DNA of 64,000 nucleotides, from assembly GCA_037721215.1 (NCBI GenBank), contig JBBJNV010000005.1:62001-126000 (forward strand). The letters are read 5' to 3'. Below are positions 45,782 through 54,029 of the stretch, piece by piece. The notes under the pieces are model-generated. The model was given only the letters and a program-made list of their open reading frames with translations. It had not been told where the DNA came from and did no database searches. The translations under genes and the position numbers were made by a program. Each line of letters starts with the position of its first letter. Position 1 is the first letter of the stretch. Source of the stretch: Gemmatimonadaceae bacterium (GTDB lineage: Bacteria > Gemmatimonadota > Gemmatimonadetes > Gemmatimonadales > Gemmatimonadaceae).

Positions 45782-46833
45782 TTCGGAGCGGACCATTTCT
45801 TTGAAACCAGCCTCAGCCGGCGTTCAGCAAGACGATCAGCAGCCACGTACGACGGAATACCATCGGTACTCGCGATTTCGTAAACTTTCAGGACTGTGTC
45901 GTAAATATCGTCCGCCTTGCGGAGTGCGCGGTCGGAATCCCAGCCCGCGACTTCGCCAAACACATTGATGACGCCGCCAGCGTTGGCAACGTAATCTGGC
46001 GCGTAGTCGATGCCCCTTTCTTCGAGAACGTCTCCGTGTCGCGCCTCGAGGAGCTGATTGTTTGCGCCGCCAGCTACGATTTCGACTCTCAGCATCGGTA
46101 TGGTCGTGTCATTGAGGATGCCGCCGAGGGCGCACGGCGCGAAGATGTCTGCAGTGGCATTATAGATGGCGTCGCCCAGGACCACCTCGGCGCCAGTGTC
46201 GCGGGCAACACGGGCTGTCCGCTCGGGGTCGATGTCGGAAACGATAAGCCTGGCGCCGGCCTCGTGGAGCTCGGCGGCGAGGTAGCTTCCCACATTCCCG
46301 CAACCCTGTATCGCCACGACCTTGCCCGTCAGGTCGTCGGACCCCCATTTGTGCTTCGCGGAGGCCTGGATCGCGCGGAAAACTCCGTGCGCCGTAACCG
46401 GCGAAGGGTCTCCCGATTTCGCTTTCAGGCCCGCCACATGCTGCGTCTCCATGTGAACGAAATCCATGTCCGCCGTTCCGGTGCCGACATCTTCAGCGGT
46501 GATATACCTGCCGCCGAGGCTCTCGACAAACCGGCCGTGGGCGCGGAAAATTGCCTCACGGTTTTCCGTACGGTTGTCGCCCAGGATTACGGATTTCCCT
46601 CCTCCCAGATCGAGCCCAGCGACGGCGTTCTTGTATGTCATCCCCCGTGAGAGACGGAGCGCACCGGTGATCGCCGCCTGGTCGGACTCATAATTCCAGA
46701 ACCGGGTTCCGCCGAGAGCTGGTCCAAGCGCCGTGCTGTGAACGGCGATGATCCCGCGATACCCACACGAAGGGTCGCTCGCCATGACCACTTCTTCGTG
46801 GCCCATCTCGGACAGTGTATCAAAAATTTCCAT
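45778..46833 (-). CDS. Leucine dehydrogenase (Glu/Leu/Phe/Val dehydrogenase family)
   Basis: NAD-dependent oxidative deamination of leucine, valine or isoleucine to keto acids. 351 residues from the ATG at 46833 (MEIFDTLSEMGHEEVVMASD), typical for leucine dehydrogenases; a TTG at 46884 would add 17. Seen: GPALGGTRFW, LSRGMTYKNAVAGLDLGGGK with the catalytic Lys, and the Rossmann AIQGCGNVGSYLA. It lies between acyl-CoA dehydrogenase (53 nt) and rpiB (ATGA overlap). With the acyl-CoA genes upstream it suggests branched-chain amino acid breakdown. Valine or phenylalanine preference cannot be excluded. Confidence 0.9.
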   Translation of the reverse strand: MEIFDTLSEMGHEEVVMASDPSCGYRGIIAVHSTALGPALGGTRFWNYESDQAAITGALRLSRGMTYKNAVAGLDLGGGKSVILGDNRTENREAIFRAHGRFVESLGGRYITAEDVGTGTADMDFVHMETQHVAGLKAKSGDPSPVTAHGVFRAIQASAKHKWGSDDLTGKVVAIQGCGNVGSYLAAELHEAGARLIVSDIDPERTARVARDTGAEVVLGDAIYNATADIFAPCALGGILNDTTIPMLRVEIVAGGANNQLLEARHGDVLEERGIDYAPDYVANAGGVINVFGEVAGWDSDRALRKADDIYDTVLKVYEIASTDGIPSYVAADRLAERRLRLVSKKWSAPK

Positions 46834-46886
46834 ATAAGCGTTCTGGGTATGAATCGGGTGGGCAGTGTATCCGGCCTGCGTCAAAA

Positions 46887-48050
46887 TCAGTCGCTCGCAT
46901 ACAGCTCCCGGGCGATGACGATTCGCTGAATTTCCGAAGTGCCTTCGTAAATCTCGGTGACTTTCGCGTCTCTGAAAAGACGCTCGACCGGATAATCCTT
47001 TACGTAGCCGTATCCACCAAAGATCTGCACAGCCTGATTGGTGGCGAACATCGCTGTCTCACTGGCAAACAGCTTGGCCATAGAGCTTGCCTGCTTGACG
47101 TTCTCGCCGCGGTCTTTCGCGTGCGCCGCTGCGTGCAACAGTGTGCGGGATGCAGCGATACGTGTAGCCATGTCGGCAAGCTTGAACTGAATCGCCTGGA
47201 AGTCGCGGATCGGACTACCGAACTGGTTTCGTTCGCCGGCATAGGCGGTCGCCGCTTCCAGCGCGGCGCGGGCAATTCCAATCGATTGCGCCGCAATGCC
47301 GAGCCGCCCGTTTTCCAGTGACTGCATTGCATAGATGAAACCCATCGCCGGTTCCCCGAGGAGGTTCGCGACAGGGACTCTCATGTTGTCGAACGTAAGC
47401 TGAACTGTTGGCGATGAGCGCAATCCAAGCTTGTCTTCCTTTTTGCCGACACTGAATCCGGGAAGGTCGGGAGTGACAATGAAAGTGCCGATTCCCCGCG
47501 CACCCGCGCGATTCTCCGTGGTATCGGTCCGCGCCATTGTCAGGATCACGCCCGCGTGATTGCCGCTTGTAACCCAGCTCTTGGTTCCGTTGAGCACCCA
47601 GCAGTCCCCATCGAGCTTCGCCTGTGTAACGAGGGATGCGGCGTCAGAACCCGCCTCGGGCTCCGAAAGAGCGAAGGCGCCGAGGAGCTCACCCCGCGCC
47701 ATCGGCCTGAGAAACCGATTTTTTTGCTCGTCGCTGCCGAACCTCAAAATCATTCCGGTCGGCAGCGAGTTGTGGACGCTCATCATCACTGCTGCCGACG
47801 CATCGACGGTTGCAATCTCCTCCAGCGCGACGAGGTAGGTGGCAGTATCGACACCCAGTCCGTCGTATTCCTCCGGGATCAACATGCCGAGAAATCCAAG
47901 GTCTCCCATCTTTTTGACGAGCGTGGGCTCGAAATGCGCATTCTCGTCCCATTCAGCTATGAATGGTGCGATCTCCTGCCGGGCGAAGTCGCGCGCGAGG
48001 CTTTGAATCTCGCGTTGCTCCTCGGTGAGATGAAGCAGATCGTTTGCCAT
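46887..48050 (-). CDS. Acyl-CoA dehydrogenase (short/branched-chain type)
   Basis: FAD enzyme introducing a 2,3 double bond in acyl-CoA. 387 residues from the ATG at 48050, which shares its A with the preceding stop (TGATG). Features: LTEEQREIQSLARDFARQEI at the N-terminus, FALSEPEAGSDAAS, NGTKSWVTSG, GERNQFGSPIRDFQAIQFKL, IFGGYGYVKDYPVERLFRDA and the catalytic Glu in EIYEGTSEIQR. The pattern fits butyryl/isovaleryl-CoA dehydrogenases; the exact chain is not determined. Electrons go to ETF, which is not in the window. Confidence 0.94.
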   Translation of the reverse strand: MANDLLHLTEEQREIQSLARDFARQEIAPFIAEWDENAHFEPTLVKKMGDLGFLGMLIPEEYDGLGVDTATYLVALEEIATVDASAAVMMSVHNSLPTGMILRFGSDEQKNRFLRPMARGELLGAFALSEPEAGSDAASLVTQAKLDGDCWVLNGTKSWVTSGNHAGVILTMARTDTTENRAGARGIGTFIVTPDLPGFSVGKKEDKLGLRSSPTVQLTFDNMRVPVANLLGEPAMGFIYAMQSLENGRLGIAAQSIGIARAALEAATAYAGERNQFGSPIRDFQAIQFKLADMATRIAASRTLLHAAAHAKDRGENVKQASSMAKLFASETAMFATNQAVQIFGGYGYVKDYPVERLFRDAKVTEIYEGTSEIQRIVIARELYASD

Positions 48051-48898
48051 CAGCCGTAGGTATAGAAGCCGCGACCGGACTTCCGCCCGAGCCATCCGGC
48101 GGCAACGTATTTTTTCAGGAGCGGGCACGGGCGGTACTTTGGATCTCCAAGTCCGTCGCGCAGCACTTCGAGAATTGCGACGCATGTGTCGAGGCCAATC
48201 AGGTCTGCCAATGCAAGGGGTCCCATGGGATGGTTCATCCCCAGCGTCATTACCTGATCGATTGCCTCCGGCTTGCCGACGCCTTCCATCAGGCAATAAA
48301 CCGCCTCATTGATCATTGGCATGAGCACCCGGTTGGACACGAAGCCAGGATAGTCGTTCACCTCCACCGGCGTCTTGCCGAGCTGGCGGCTCAAGTCGAT
48401 CACCCGATTCGTGGCATCGTCCGATGTGGCCAGACCACGGATGATCTCCACGAGCTTCATCACCGGCACGGGATTCATGAAGTGCATTCCGACTACGTTT
48501 TCCGGCCTGCTCGTACGACTGGCAATTTCGGTGATGGATATCGAACTGGTGTTCGTCGCGAGAATCGTATTCTCACTGGACAGTTTGTCGAGCTGGGTGA
48601 ACAGTCCGAACTTGAGTTCCGCATTCTCCGTCGCGGCTTCGATGACGAGGGTCGAATCGCTGGCGGCGTCGAGCGACGGCGAGAGGCTTATCCGGCCCAG
48701 GATTCCAGCCGTCGCGTCGGCGGTGATAGCACCTTTCTTTACCTGCCTCTCGAGATTCTTCTCGATGTTGCTGCGTCCCCGGTCGAGTGCCTGCTGAGAT
48801 ACATCGATCATCGTCACCGGGAACCCGGACTGCGCAAAAACGTGCGCGATTCCGTTTCCCATCTGCCCAGCTCCGATCACCGCGATTCGTTCGGTCAA
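48050..48898 (-). CDS. 3-hydroxybutyryl-CoA dehydrogenase
   Basis: NAD(P)-dependent oxidation of 3-hydroxyacyl-CoA or reduction of acetoacetyl-CoA. 282 residues with a TTG start at 48898; no ATG is available before the Rossmann motif. Seen: [29 protein letters not shown] with catalytic Ser, [17 protein letters not shown] with the His, [15 protein letters not shown] and a C-terminal [13 protein letters not shown] crotonase is missing from the block, so the thiolase/dehydrogenase/acyl-CoA dehydrogenase pathway must use one from elsewhere. Confidence 0.95.
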   Translation of the reverse strand: MTERIAVIGAGQMGNGIAHVFAQSGFPVTMIDVSQQALDRGRSNIEKNLERQVKKGAITADATAGILGRISLSPSLDAASDSTLVIEAATENAELKFGLFTQLDKLSSENTILATNTSSISITEIASRTSRPENVVGMHFMNPVPVMKLVEIIRGLATSDDATNRVIDLSRQLGKTPVEVNDYPGFVSNRVLMPMINEAVYCLMEGVGKPEAIDQVMTLGMNHPMGPLALADLIGLDTCVAILEVLRDGLGDPKYRPCPLLKKYVAAGWLGRKSGRGFYTYG

Positions 48899-48899
48899 G

Positions 48900-49838
48900 C
48901 TATCGCTCCGTGCGGCGCATCAGCCGCCAATTCAGGTAAATCAGTGCAACGAACATCCCGAGCGCGGCGGCAATGCCACCCTCGGGACCCCACCCACCAC
49001 CAGTCAGCCAGTCGGGGCCAGAATCGACTACCCGGTAATCAGGCGCTGACACAGGCAGCCCGCTGACCGGAGTATGCAACGCTGCGGCCATGAACCAGTT
49101 CCAGGCAAAATGGGCAAGAGTGGCGGCATACAGACTGCCTGTGGCAATGAAGATGGCGCCGAGGAACATGCCGGCAAGCATAACCAGCAGCACAGACTGA
49201 CCATTGGCTCCCGGATTGGCAATGTGCAACAGCCCGAAAACTACGCTCGTCGAGATGAGCGTCCAGCGCCAGCCAATGGACTCCCGCAGCACCGCGAAGA
49301 CGTAGCCCCTCAGCAACAGTTCTTCGCTGAAGGCAGCGGGCAGGAGTGTCGCGAACGTGACGCCGGCGGCGGCGAGCGAGCTCCCTGGTGCCGAAGGCAC
49401 AGCGTCGAGCTGCCCGGTCAACAGAAGGATGGCCGACGGAATGCCAATGGTCAGCGCGCCCAACGCTGTCCCTTGAGCCAGGAGCGCCGGACGGGCCGCG
49501 CGGCGATGAAGCCCTACGAATTCCCACTGTCTTCCATCAACCGACTTCAGCACTATCAAATGCGCCAGCAGGAGGCCGAGAGGAGCACTCCACTGAGTGA
49601 TCAGAAGCCGGTAGCCAAGCGCCGCGGCGCCTGAAACTACCATGCCCTCGACCGTAGCGGCAACGAGCATCCCCACAACCGCGGCGAGAACAAAGATCAG
49701 GATCCGCCAGGGCGCGCGTAACCGGCGCTCCGGCGTGAACAGGAGCGAGTCTGCTCTCAAGTGTCCCGCTGCCCGCGGACGCTTACGGGCTGACGCGTTA
49801 CCCGGCTCGTTCGACGCTGAGTGCGACAGCGTTACCAC
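48900..49838 (-). CDS. CPBP-family intramembrane metalloprotease
   Basis: 312 residues from a GTG at 49838 that lies 41 nt inside the thiolase gene; a TTG at 49760 with GGGA upstream would give 286 residues and no overlap. Several membrane helices begin at about residue 46. The protease motifs are EELLLRG (EExxxR) at about 168-174, FGLLH at about 195-199, and HFAWN near residue 243. CPBP proteases (CAAX protease and bacteriocin-processing relatives) have varied, mostly unknown targets. Inserted between thiolase and 3-hydroxyacyl-CoA dehydrogenase without an obvious link. Confidence 0.88.
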   Translation of the reverse strand: MVTLSHSASNEPGNASARKRPRAAGHLRADSLLFTPERRLRAPWRILIFVLAAVVGMLVAATVEGMVVSGAAALGYRLLITQWSAPLGLLLAHLIVLKSVDGRQWEFVGLHRRAARPALLAQGTALGALTIGIPSAILLLTGQLDAVPSAPGSSLAAAGVTFATLLPAAFSEELLLRGYVFAVLRESIGWRWTLISTSVVFGLLHIANPGANGQSVLLVMLAGMFLGAIFIATGSLYAATLAHFAWNWFMAAALHTPVSGLPVSAPDYRVVDSGPDWLTGGGWGPEGGIAAALGMFVALIYLNWRLMRRTER

Positions 49839-51006
49839 CGCCGAGGCAGAGGGTCGCCAGACCGGTAGCGGCGCCCCGGTCTTTCATTGCGTACAGAAGC
49901 GTGGTGAGGACACGAGCCCCGCTGGCACCAATGGGATGCCCGAGGGCGATTGCGCCACCATTTACGTTGACACGGTCCCAGTCCCACTCAAGGCCGCTTC
50001 CATTGGCCAGCGCCTGGGACGCAAAGGCCTCGTTGGCTTCAATTAGATCGTAGTCGCCGATTTGCGTCTTCGATTTGGTCATCAGATTCTGCACGGCAAA
50101 GATCGGAGCGAAAAACAAGTCCTGCGGCTCGGTCCCCCCGGTTGCGTAACCAGTAATCCGACCGAGGATCTCGAGGCCGTTGGTGCGCGCGTAGTCCTCC
50201 GAAACGACGACGAGTGCGGATGCACCATCGTTGAGTGACGAAGCATTACCCGCAGTCACCGATAAGTCGGAAGCATCGCCCTTGCCGGGAAATGCCGCTT
50301 TGAGCTTCGCGAGACTTTCTGTCGTCGCGTCCTTGCGCGGGCTTTCGTCAGTATCCACTACGGTGTTGCCTTTACGTCCGGCGATGTCAACGGCAACTAT
50401 CTCATCCCTGAACTTCCCGTTCTCGATGGCAGCAACCGCCTTGCGATGCGACTCGACGGCGAAGTCATCCTGCTGCTGACGATTCACACCGGCCTTGCGG
50501 GCCGTGTGCTCAGCATGCCCGCCCATATGAACGTCGCACGATGAGCACCAGAGCCCGTCCTTTATCATGCCATCAACCATTTTCTGATCGCCGAGCTTGA
50601 CGCCGTTGCGCATGCCGTACACGTAATGCGGGGCGTTGGACATCGATTCCTGCCCGCCGGCGACGACAACCTGGTTATCCCCCGCCTTGATCGATTGTGC
50701 TGCGAGCATCACTGCCTTCAGACCGGAGCCGCAGACCTTGTTCACCGTCAGCGACGGAACGGCTGCGGGGATCCCGGCCTTGAGGGCAGCCTGGCGTGCC
50801 GGAGCCTGTCCCGCGCCGCCCTGCAGCACCTGGCCCATAATGACTTCCTCAACTGCATCGGGGGATACGTTCGCGCGCCGAAGCGCCTCCCTGATGGCGA
50901 GAGCACCAAGCTCGGGTGCCGACAACGACGAAAGTCCGCCGAGGAACTTTCCAATGGGTGTACGTACTGCGGAGACTATGACCGGACTGCGTGAGGTATC
51001 AGGCAT
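49798..51006 (-). CDS. Acetyl-CoA acetyltransferase (thiolase)
   Basis: Reversible condensation of two acetyl-CoA, or thiolysis in beta-oxidation. 402 residues. The nucleophile Cys lies in [14 protein letters not shown], the His in the region [10 protein letters not shown], and the second Cys in [30 protein letters not shown] is the classic thiolase motif. ATG at 51006. It is first of the acyl-CoA block and lies 111 nt after thrS. Degradative or biosynthetic use cannot be told from sequence. Confidence 0.96.
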   Translation of the reverse strand: MPDTSRSPVIVSAVRTPIGKFLGGLSSLSAPELGALAIREALRRANVSPDAVEEVIMGQVLQGGAGQAPARQAALKAGIPAAVPSLTVNKVCGSGLKAVMLAAQSIKAGDNQVVVAGGQESMSNAPHYVYGMRNGVKLGDQKMVDGMIKDGLWCSSCDVHMGGHAEHTARKAGVNRQQQDDFAVESHRKAVAAIENGKFRDEIVAVDIAGRKGNTVVDTDESPRKDATTESLAKLKAAFPGKGDASDLSVTAGNASSLNDGASALVVVSEDYARTNGLEILGRITGYATGGTEPQDLFFAPIFAVQNLMTKSKTQIGDYDLIEANEAFASQALANGSGLEWDWDRVNVNGGAIALGHPIGASGARVLTTLLYAMKDRGAATGLATLCLGGGNAVALSVERAG

Positions 51007-51117
51007 TGAGTTTGGGCGCTGTCGTGAGTGGTGCCGCGATCTCGCTTCGATGGCGACACCTTCAAAGCTAATCTGATCGAAGCCGGCGCCGCTCGATGAG
51101 TGCGGGCCCGTTCAGCG

Positions 51118-53043
51118 TCAGGGCTTCAAAGCCCTGCCTGCAATCTGATCTTCCACCATCGCCGCGAAATCCGGCACCGTCATGATTTCCTGCTTCTTCC
51201 CCGCGCCTCTCACTCGCAGCGCCAGTGAATCGCTTTCCGCTTCCCTGCGCCCGACGATGGCCATGTACGGGATCTTCAGCGTTTCGGCGTCGCGGATCCT
51301 GTAGTTGAGCGTCTCTGAGCGGACGTCGAGGTGCACCCGCACGCCTCGGGTCTTGAGACGCTCCACGATTGACGCGGCGGCGTCCGCGGCGTCGTCGGAA
51401 ACCGGAATGACCCTCACCTGTTCGGGTGCGAGCCACAGCGGAAAGGCGCCCGCATAGTGTTCGATAAGGCCACCGACAAATCGCTCCATCGACCCGACAA
51501 GCACGCGATGCAGCATGATCGGGCGGTGTGGCGAGTTGTCGGCACCAGTGTATTCGAGCTCGAATCTCTCGGGAAGATTGAAGTCGAGCTGCACCGTCGG
51601 GCCTTGCCACTTCCGCCCGATGGCATCGATCAGCTTGAAGTCCAGTTTCGGCCCGTAGAACGCGCCTCCGCCCTCGTCGACTTCGTAATCCTTGCCGCGC
51701 TTTTTCAAAACCCCGGCAAGCGTGTCCTGCGCGCGCTCCCAGAACTCAGGGCTGCCGAGGGCCTTTTCGGGGCGGGTTGCAAGCTCAATGGTGTAGGGAT
51801 AACCAAACGCCTGCAACATCTCATCGACCAGATCGAGCAGCCGCTCGATCTCGGATGGCACCTGCTCCTGGGTACAAAACACGTGTGCATCGTCCTGCGT
51901 GAAGCCGCGTACCCGCAGCATTCCGTGCAGAACTCCGCTTCGTTCATACCGGTAGACAGTTCCAAACTCCGCGTACCGTATCGGAAGGTCTCGATAGGAG
52001 CGGGGGCGCGATTGGAAAATGCAGATGTGGCCGGGGCAGTTCATGGGCTTGGGACGGTATGCCGACCCCTCGATGTCCATCGCGCTGAACATGCCGTCCT
52101 TGAAATTCTCGAGATGCCCTGAGATCTCGAAAAGTTTCTCGTTCACAATATGCGGTGTGTAGACGAGATCGTATCCGTGACGCAGAATGAGATCGCGCTC
52201 GTAGGCTTCTATCTCGTTGCGGATGATTGCGCCACGCGGGTGCCAGAGGATGAGCCCGGGGCCAACGCGCTGATCAGTCGAATACAAGTCAAGCTGTTGT
52301 CCGAGCGTTCGGTGGTCGCGCCGTTTGGCTTCTTCCAGCCGGTGGAGGTACGCCTCCAGATCCTCCTTGTTGAACCACGCGGTCGCGTAAATTCGCTGTA
52401 GCATCTGCCGCTTCTCGTCGCCGCGCCAGTACGCGCCAGCGGTGTGCAGCAGCTTGAAATGCTTCAGATACGAAGTGTCGGGTACATGAGGGCCGCGACA
52501 GAGATCGATGAAGGGTCCGTCGGTATATGTCGAGATAACTTCGTCTTCCGGGAACTCCGACAATCGCTCGAGCTTGAGCGGATCGTCGGCGAACCTGTCC
52601 CTCGCGCGCTCCTGGCCCACCTCTTCGCGGACAAATGGAAACTTTTCGGCGATGACCTTCCGCATCTCGGCCTCGAACCTGTCGAGGTCTTCCGGAGTGA
52701 ACGGTTGCGCGACTTCGAAGTCATAGTAAAAGCCATCTTCGATCGACGGGCCAAAGCCAATCCTGGCGTCGGGGCGCAGACGTCGAACGGCTGTCGCGAG
52801 AATATGCGCACCCGAATGCCTGAGTACGTCGAGTGCCCGCTGGTCCCTCGACGTCAGAACCTTGAAGCCACCTCCCCTTCTTATGGGCGTGACGAGATCC
52901 TGTACCTCGCCATCGATTTCGACCGCGAGGGCATCACGCAACAGCCGCTGGCCAATCGAGCCTACCACATCGCGCGGCAAAGTTCCCTCCTCTACCTGGC
53001 GCGTCGCGCCGTCGGGGAGGGTGAGTGTCAGCATTGCAGACAT
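51118..53043 (-). CDS. thrS: Threonyl-tRNA synthetase
   Basis: Charges tRNA-Thr. 641 residues from the ATG at 53043 (MSAMLTLTLPDG); a second ATG lies 9 nt further in. N-terminal TGS domain (1-62), editing domain with LRHSGAHILATA (HxxxH) and CRGPHVPDT, catalytic core with MNCPGHICIF (zinc Cys), RYAEFGTVYRYERSGVLHGM and RVRGFTQDDAHVFC, and the C-terminal anticodon-binding domain. The upstream open frame to 53262 is antisense to the BON gene and is not used. No T-box or leader peptide is visible in the 86 nt before the start. Confidence 0.97.
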   Translation of the reverse strand: MSAMLTLTLPDGATRQVEEGTLPRDVVGSIGQRLLRDALAVEIDGEVQDLVTPIRRGGGFKVLTSRDQRALDVLRHSGAHILATAVRRLRPDARIGFGPSIEDGFYYDFEVAQPFTPEDLDRFEAEMRKVIAEKFPFVREEVGQERARDRFADDPLKLERLSEFPEDEVISTYTDGPFIDLCRGPHVPDTSYLKHFKLLHTAGAYWRGDEKRQMLQRIYATAWFNKEDLEAYLHRLEEAKRRDHRTLGQQLDLYSTDQRVGPGLILWHPRGAIIRNEIEAYERDLILRHGYDLVYTPHIVNEKLFEISGHLENFKDGMFSAMDIEGSAYRPKPMNCPGHICIFQSRPRSYRDLPIRYAEFGTVYRYERSGVLHGMLRVRGFTQDDAHVFCTQEQVPSEIERLLDLVDEMLQAFGYPYTIELATRPEKALGSPEFWERAQDTLAGVLKKRGKDYEVDEGGGAFYGPKLDFKLIDAIGRKWQGPTVQLDFNLPERFELEYTGADNSPHRPIMLHRVLVGSMERFVGGLIEHYAGAFPLWLAPEQVRVIPVSDDAADAAASIVERLKTRGVRVHLDVRSETLNYRIRDAETLKIPYMAIVGRREAESDSLALRVRGAGKKQEIMTVPDFAAMVEDQIAGRALKP

Positions 53044-53129
53044 CGAAAGTTCTGTATCCTGGGTGGCCTTTATCTTGCTCCCCGTTAAGCTATCCTTCGA
53101 GAATACCATTAGCCACAGGGTTTGCTGAC

Positions 53130-53951
53130 ATGTCTCCCTTTCGATATCGCGACGAAGAATCTTCTGCCACAGGCGCACTTTACGTAGCACTCGGCGCGCT
53201 TGCCGGTTTTGCGGCAGGTGTAGTCGTTGCGCAACAGTACGGCGGTTTGTCGGGTTTAACATCCAGACTCAAGGATCGGCTGGGCGGAATTACCGGCGAT
53301 GCTGCAATGGGTGATTCCGAGCCGTCTCTTGATGCTCATGCGTTCGACGATGGCTACGACGACGAGGCAGACGATGAACCCCTCGAGCCAACGGAAGAGC
53401 TGGAAGAGCGCGTGCTCGAGGCGTTCCGCAACGATCCGGTTCTCAGCGAGCGTGCAGTGGATATTGGCGCGATCGACGACGGAATCGTTGAACTGACGGG
53501 ATGGGTGAATTCGGAAAGTGAAGCAGATCACGCGGTTGTCGTCACACGCGGAACGCCGGGCGTGGAGACGGTCGTCAACCGGCTCGCCATTCGGTCGGAG
53601 GAAGAACTGCTTCAGGAAACCGCTGATCGTTACGAGAACGGCGATGCCGCCCTAACCGAAGGCCACTGGGAAGGACAGAACATCGGGACCGGCCGCAGCC
53701 GGCAGGGATCGTCGGCCGACATCGACCGGCATGATGATCCTCGCGTCGAGCTCGAGGAATCTGTACTCGACCAGGTATTTCTCGATACCGATGATGAAGG
53801 CGAAACGAAAGCGGAACGACGTGCGCGAACGAAGCAGTCGCCAAAACGCGGGCGCTCAGACGGATCGCCACTGGCACCGGGCGGGGTTCCCAAGAGCGAC
53901 CACGTTGCCAACCCGCTCGACGCGCCAACCGACGTGGTTCCCGACGAGTAG
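53130..53951 (+). CDS. BON-domain protein with N-terminal membrane anchor
   Basis: 273 residues from the ATG at 53130. Residues about 14-35 are a glycine-zipper-like membrane segment (GALYVALGALAGFAAGVVVA). They are followed by an acidic linker, then a BON domain at about 90-155 (RVLEAFRNDPVLSERAVDIG, then VELTGWVNSESEAD and VETVVNRLAIR). The C-terminal 110 residues are acidic, then basic and low-complexity. BON domains bind phospholipid or envelope partners. Divergent from thrS; valS starts 78 nt downstream. Specific role is unknown. Confidence 0.82.
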   Translation: MSPFRYRDEESSATGALYVALGALAGFAAGVVVAQQYGGLSGLTSRLKDRLGGITGDAAMGDSEPSLDAHAFDDGYDDEADDEPLEPTEELEERVLEAFRNDPVLSERAVDIGAIDDGIVELTGWVNSESEADHAVVVTRGTPGVETVVNRLAIRSEEELLQETADRYENGDAALTEGHWEGQNIGTGRSRQGSSADIDRHDDPRVELEESVLDQVFLDTDDEGETKAERRARTKQSPKRGRSDGSPLAPGGVPKSDHVANPLDAPTDVVPDE

Positions 53952-54029
53952 CGGCGCCAGCAGTTGTCGCTGACAGTTGGCCGCCGCGGTCTTACAGCAG
54001 GAAAATGCGGCGGTTAACTTGCGCATGAG

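Noticed and set aside
53044-53129. T-box or threonine leader peptide before thrS
   Set aside because: The 86-nt region has no T-box core sequence, no run of Thr codons after a start, and no terminator/antiterminator pair.
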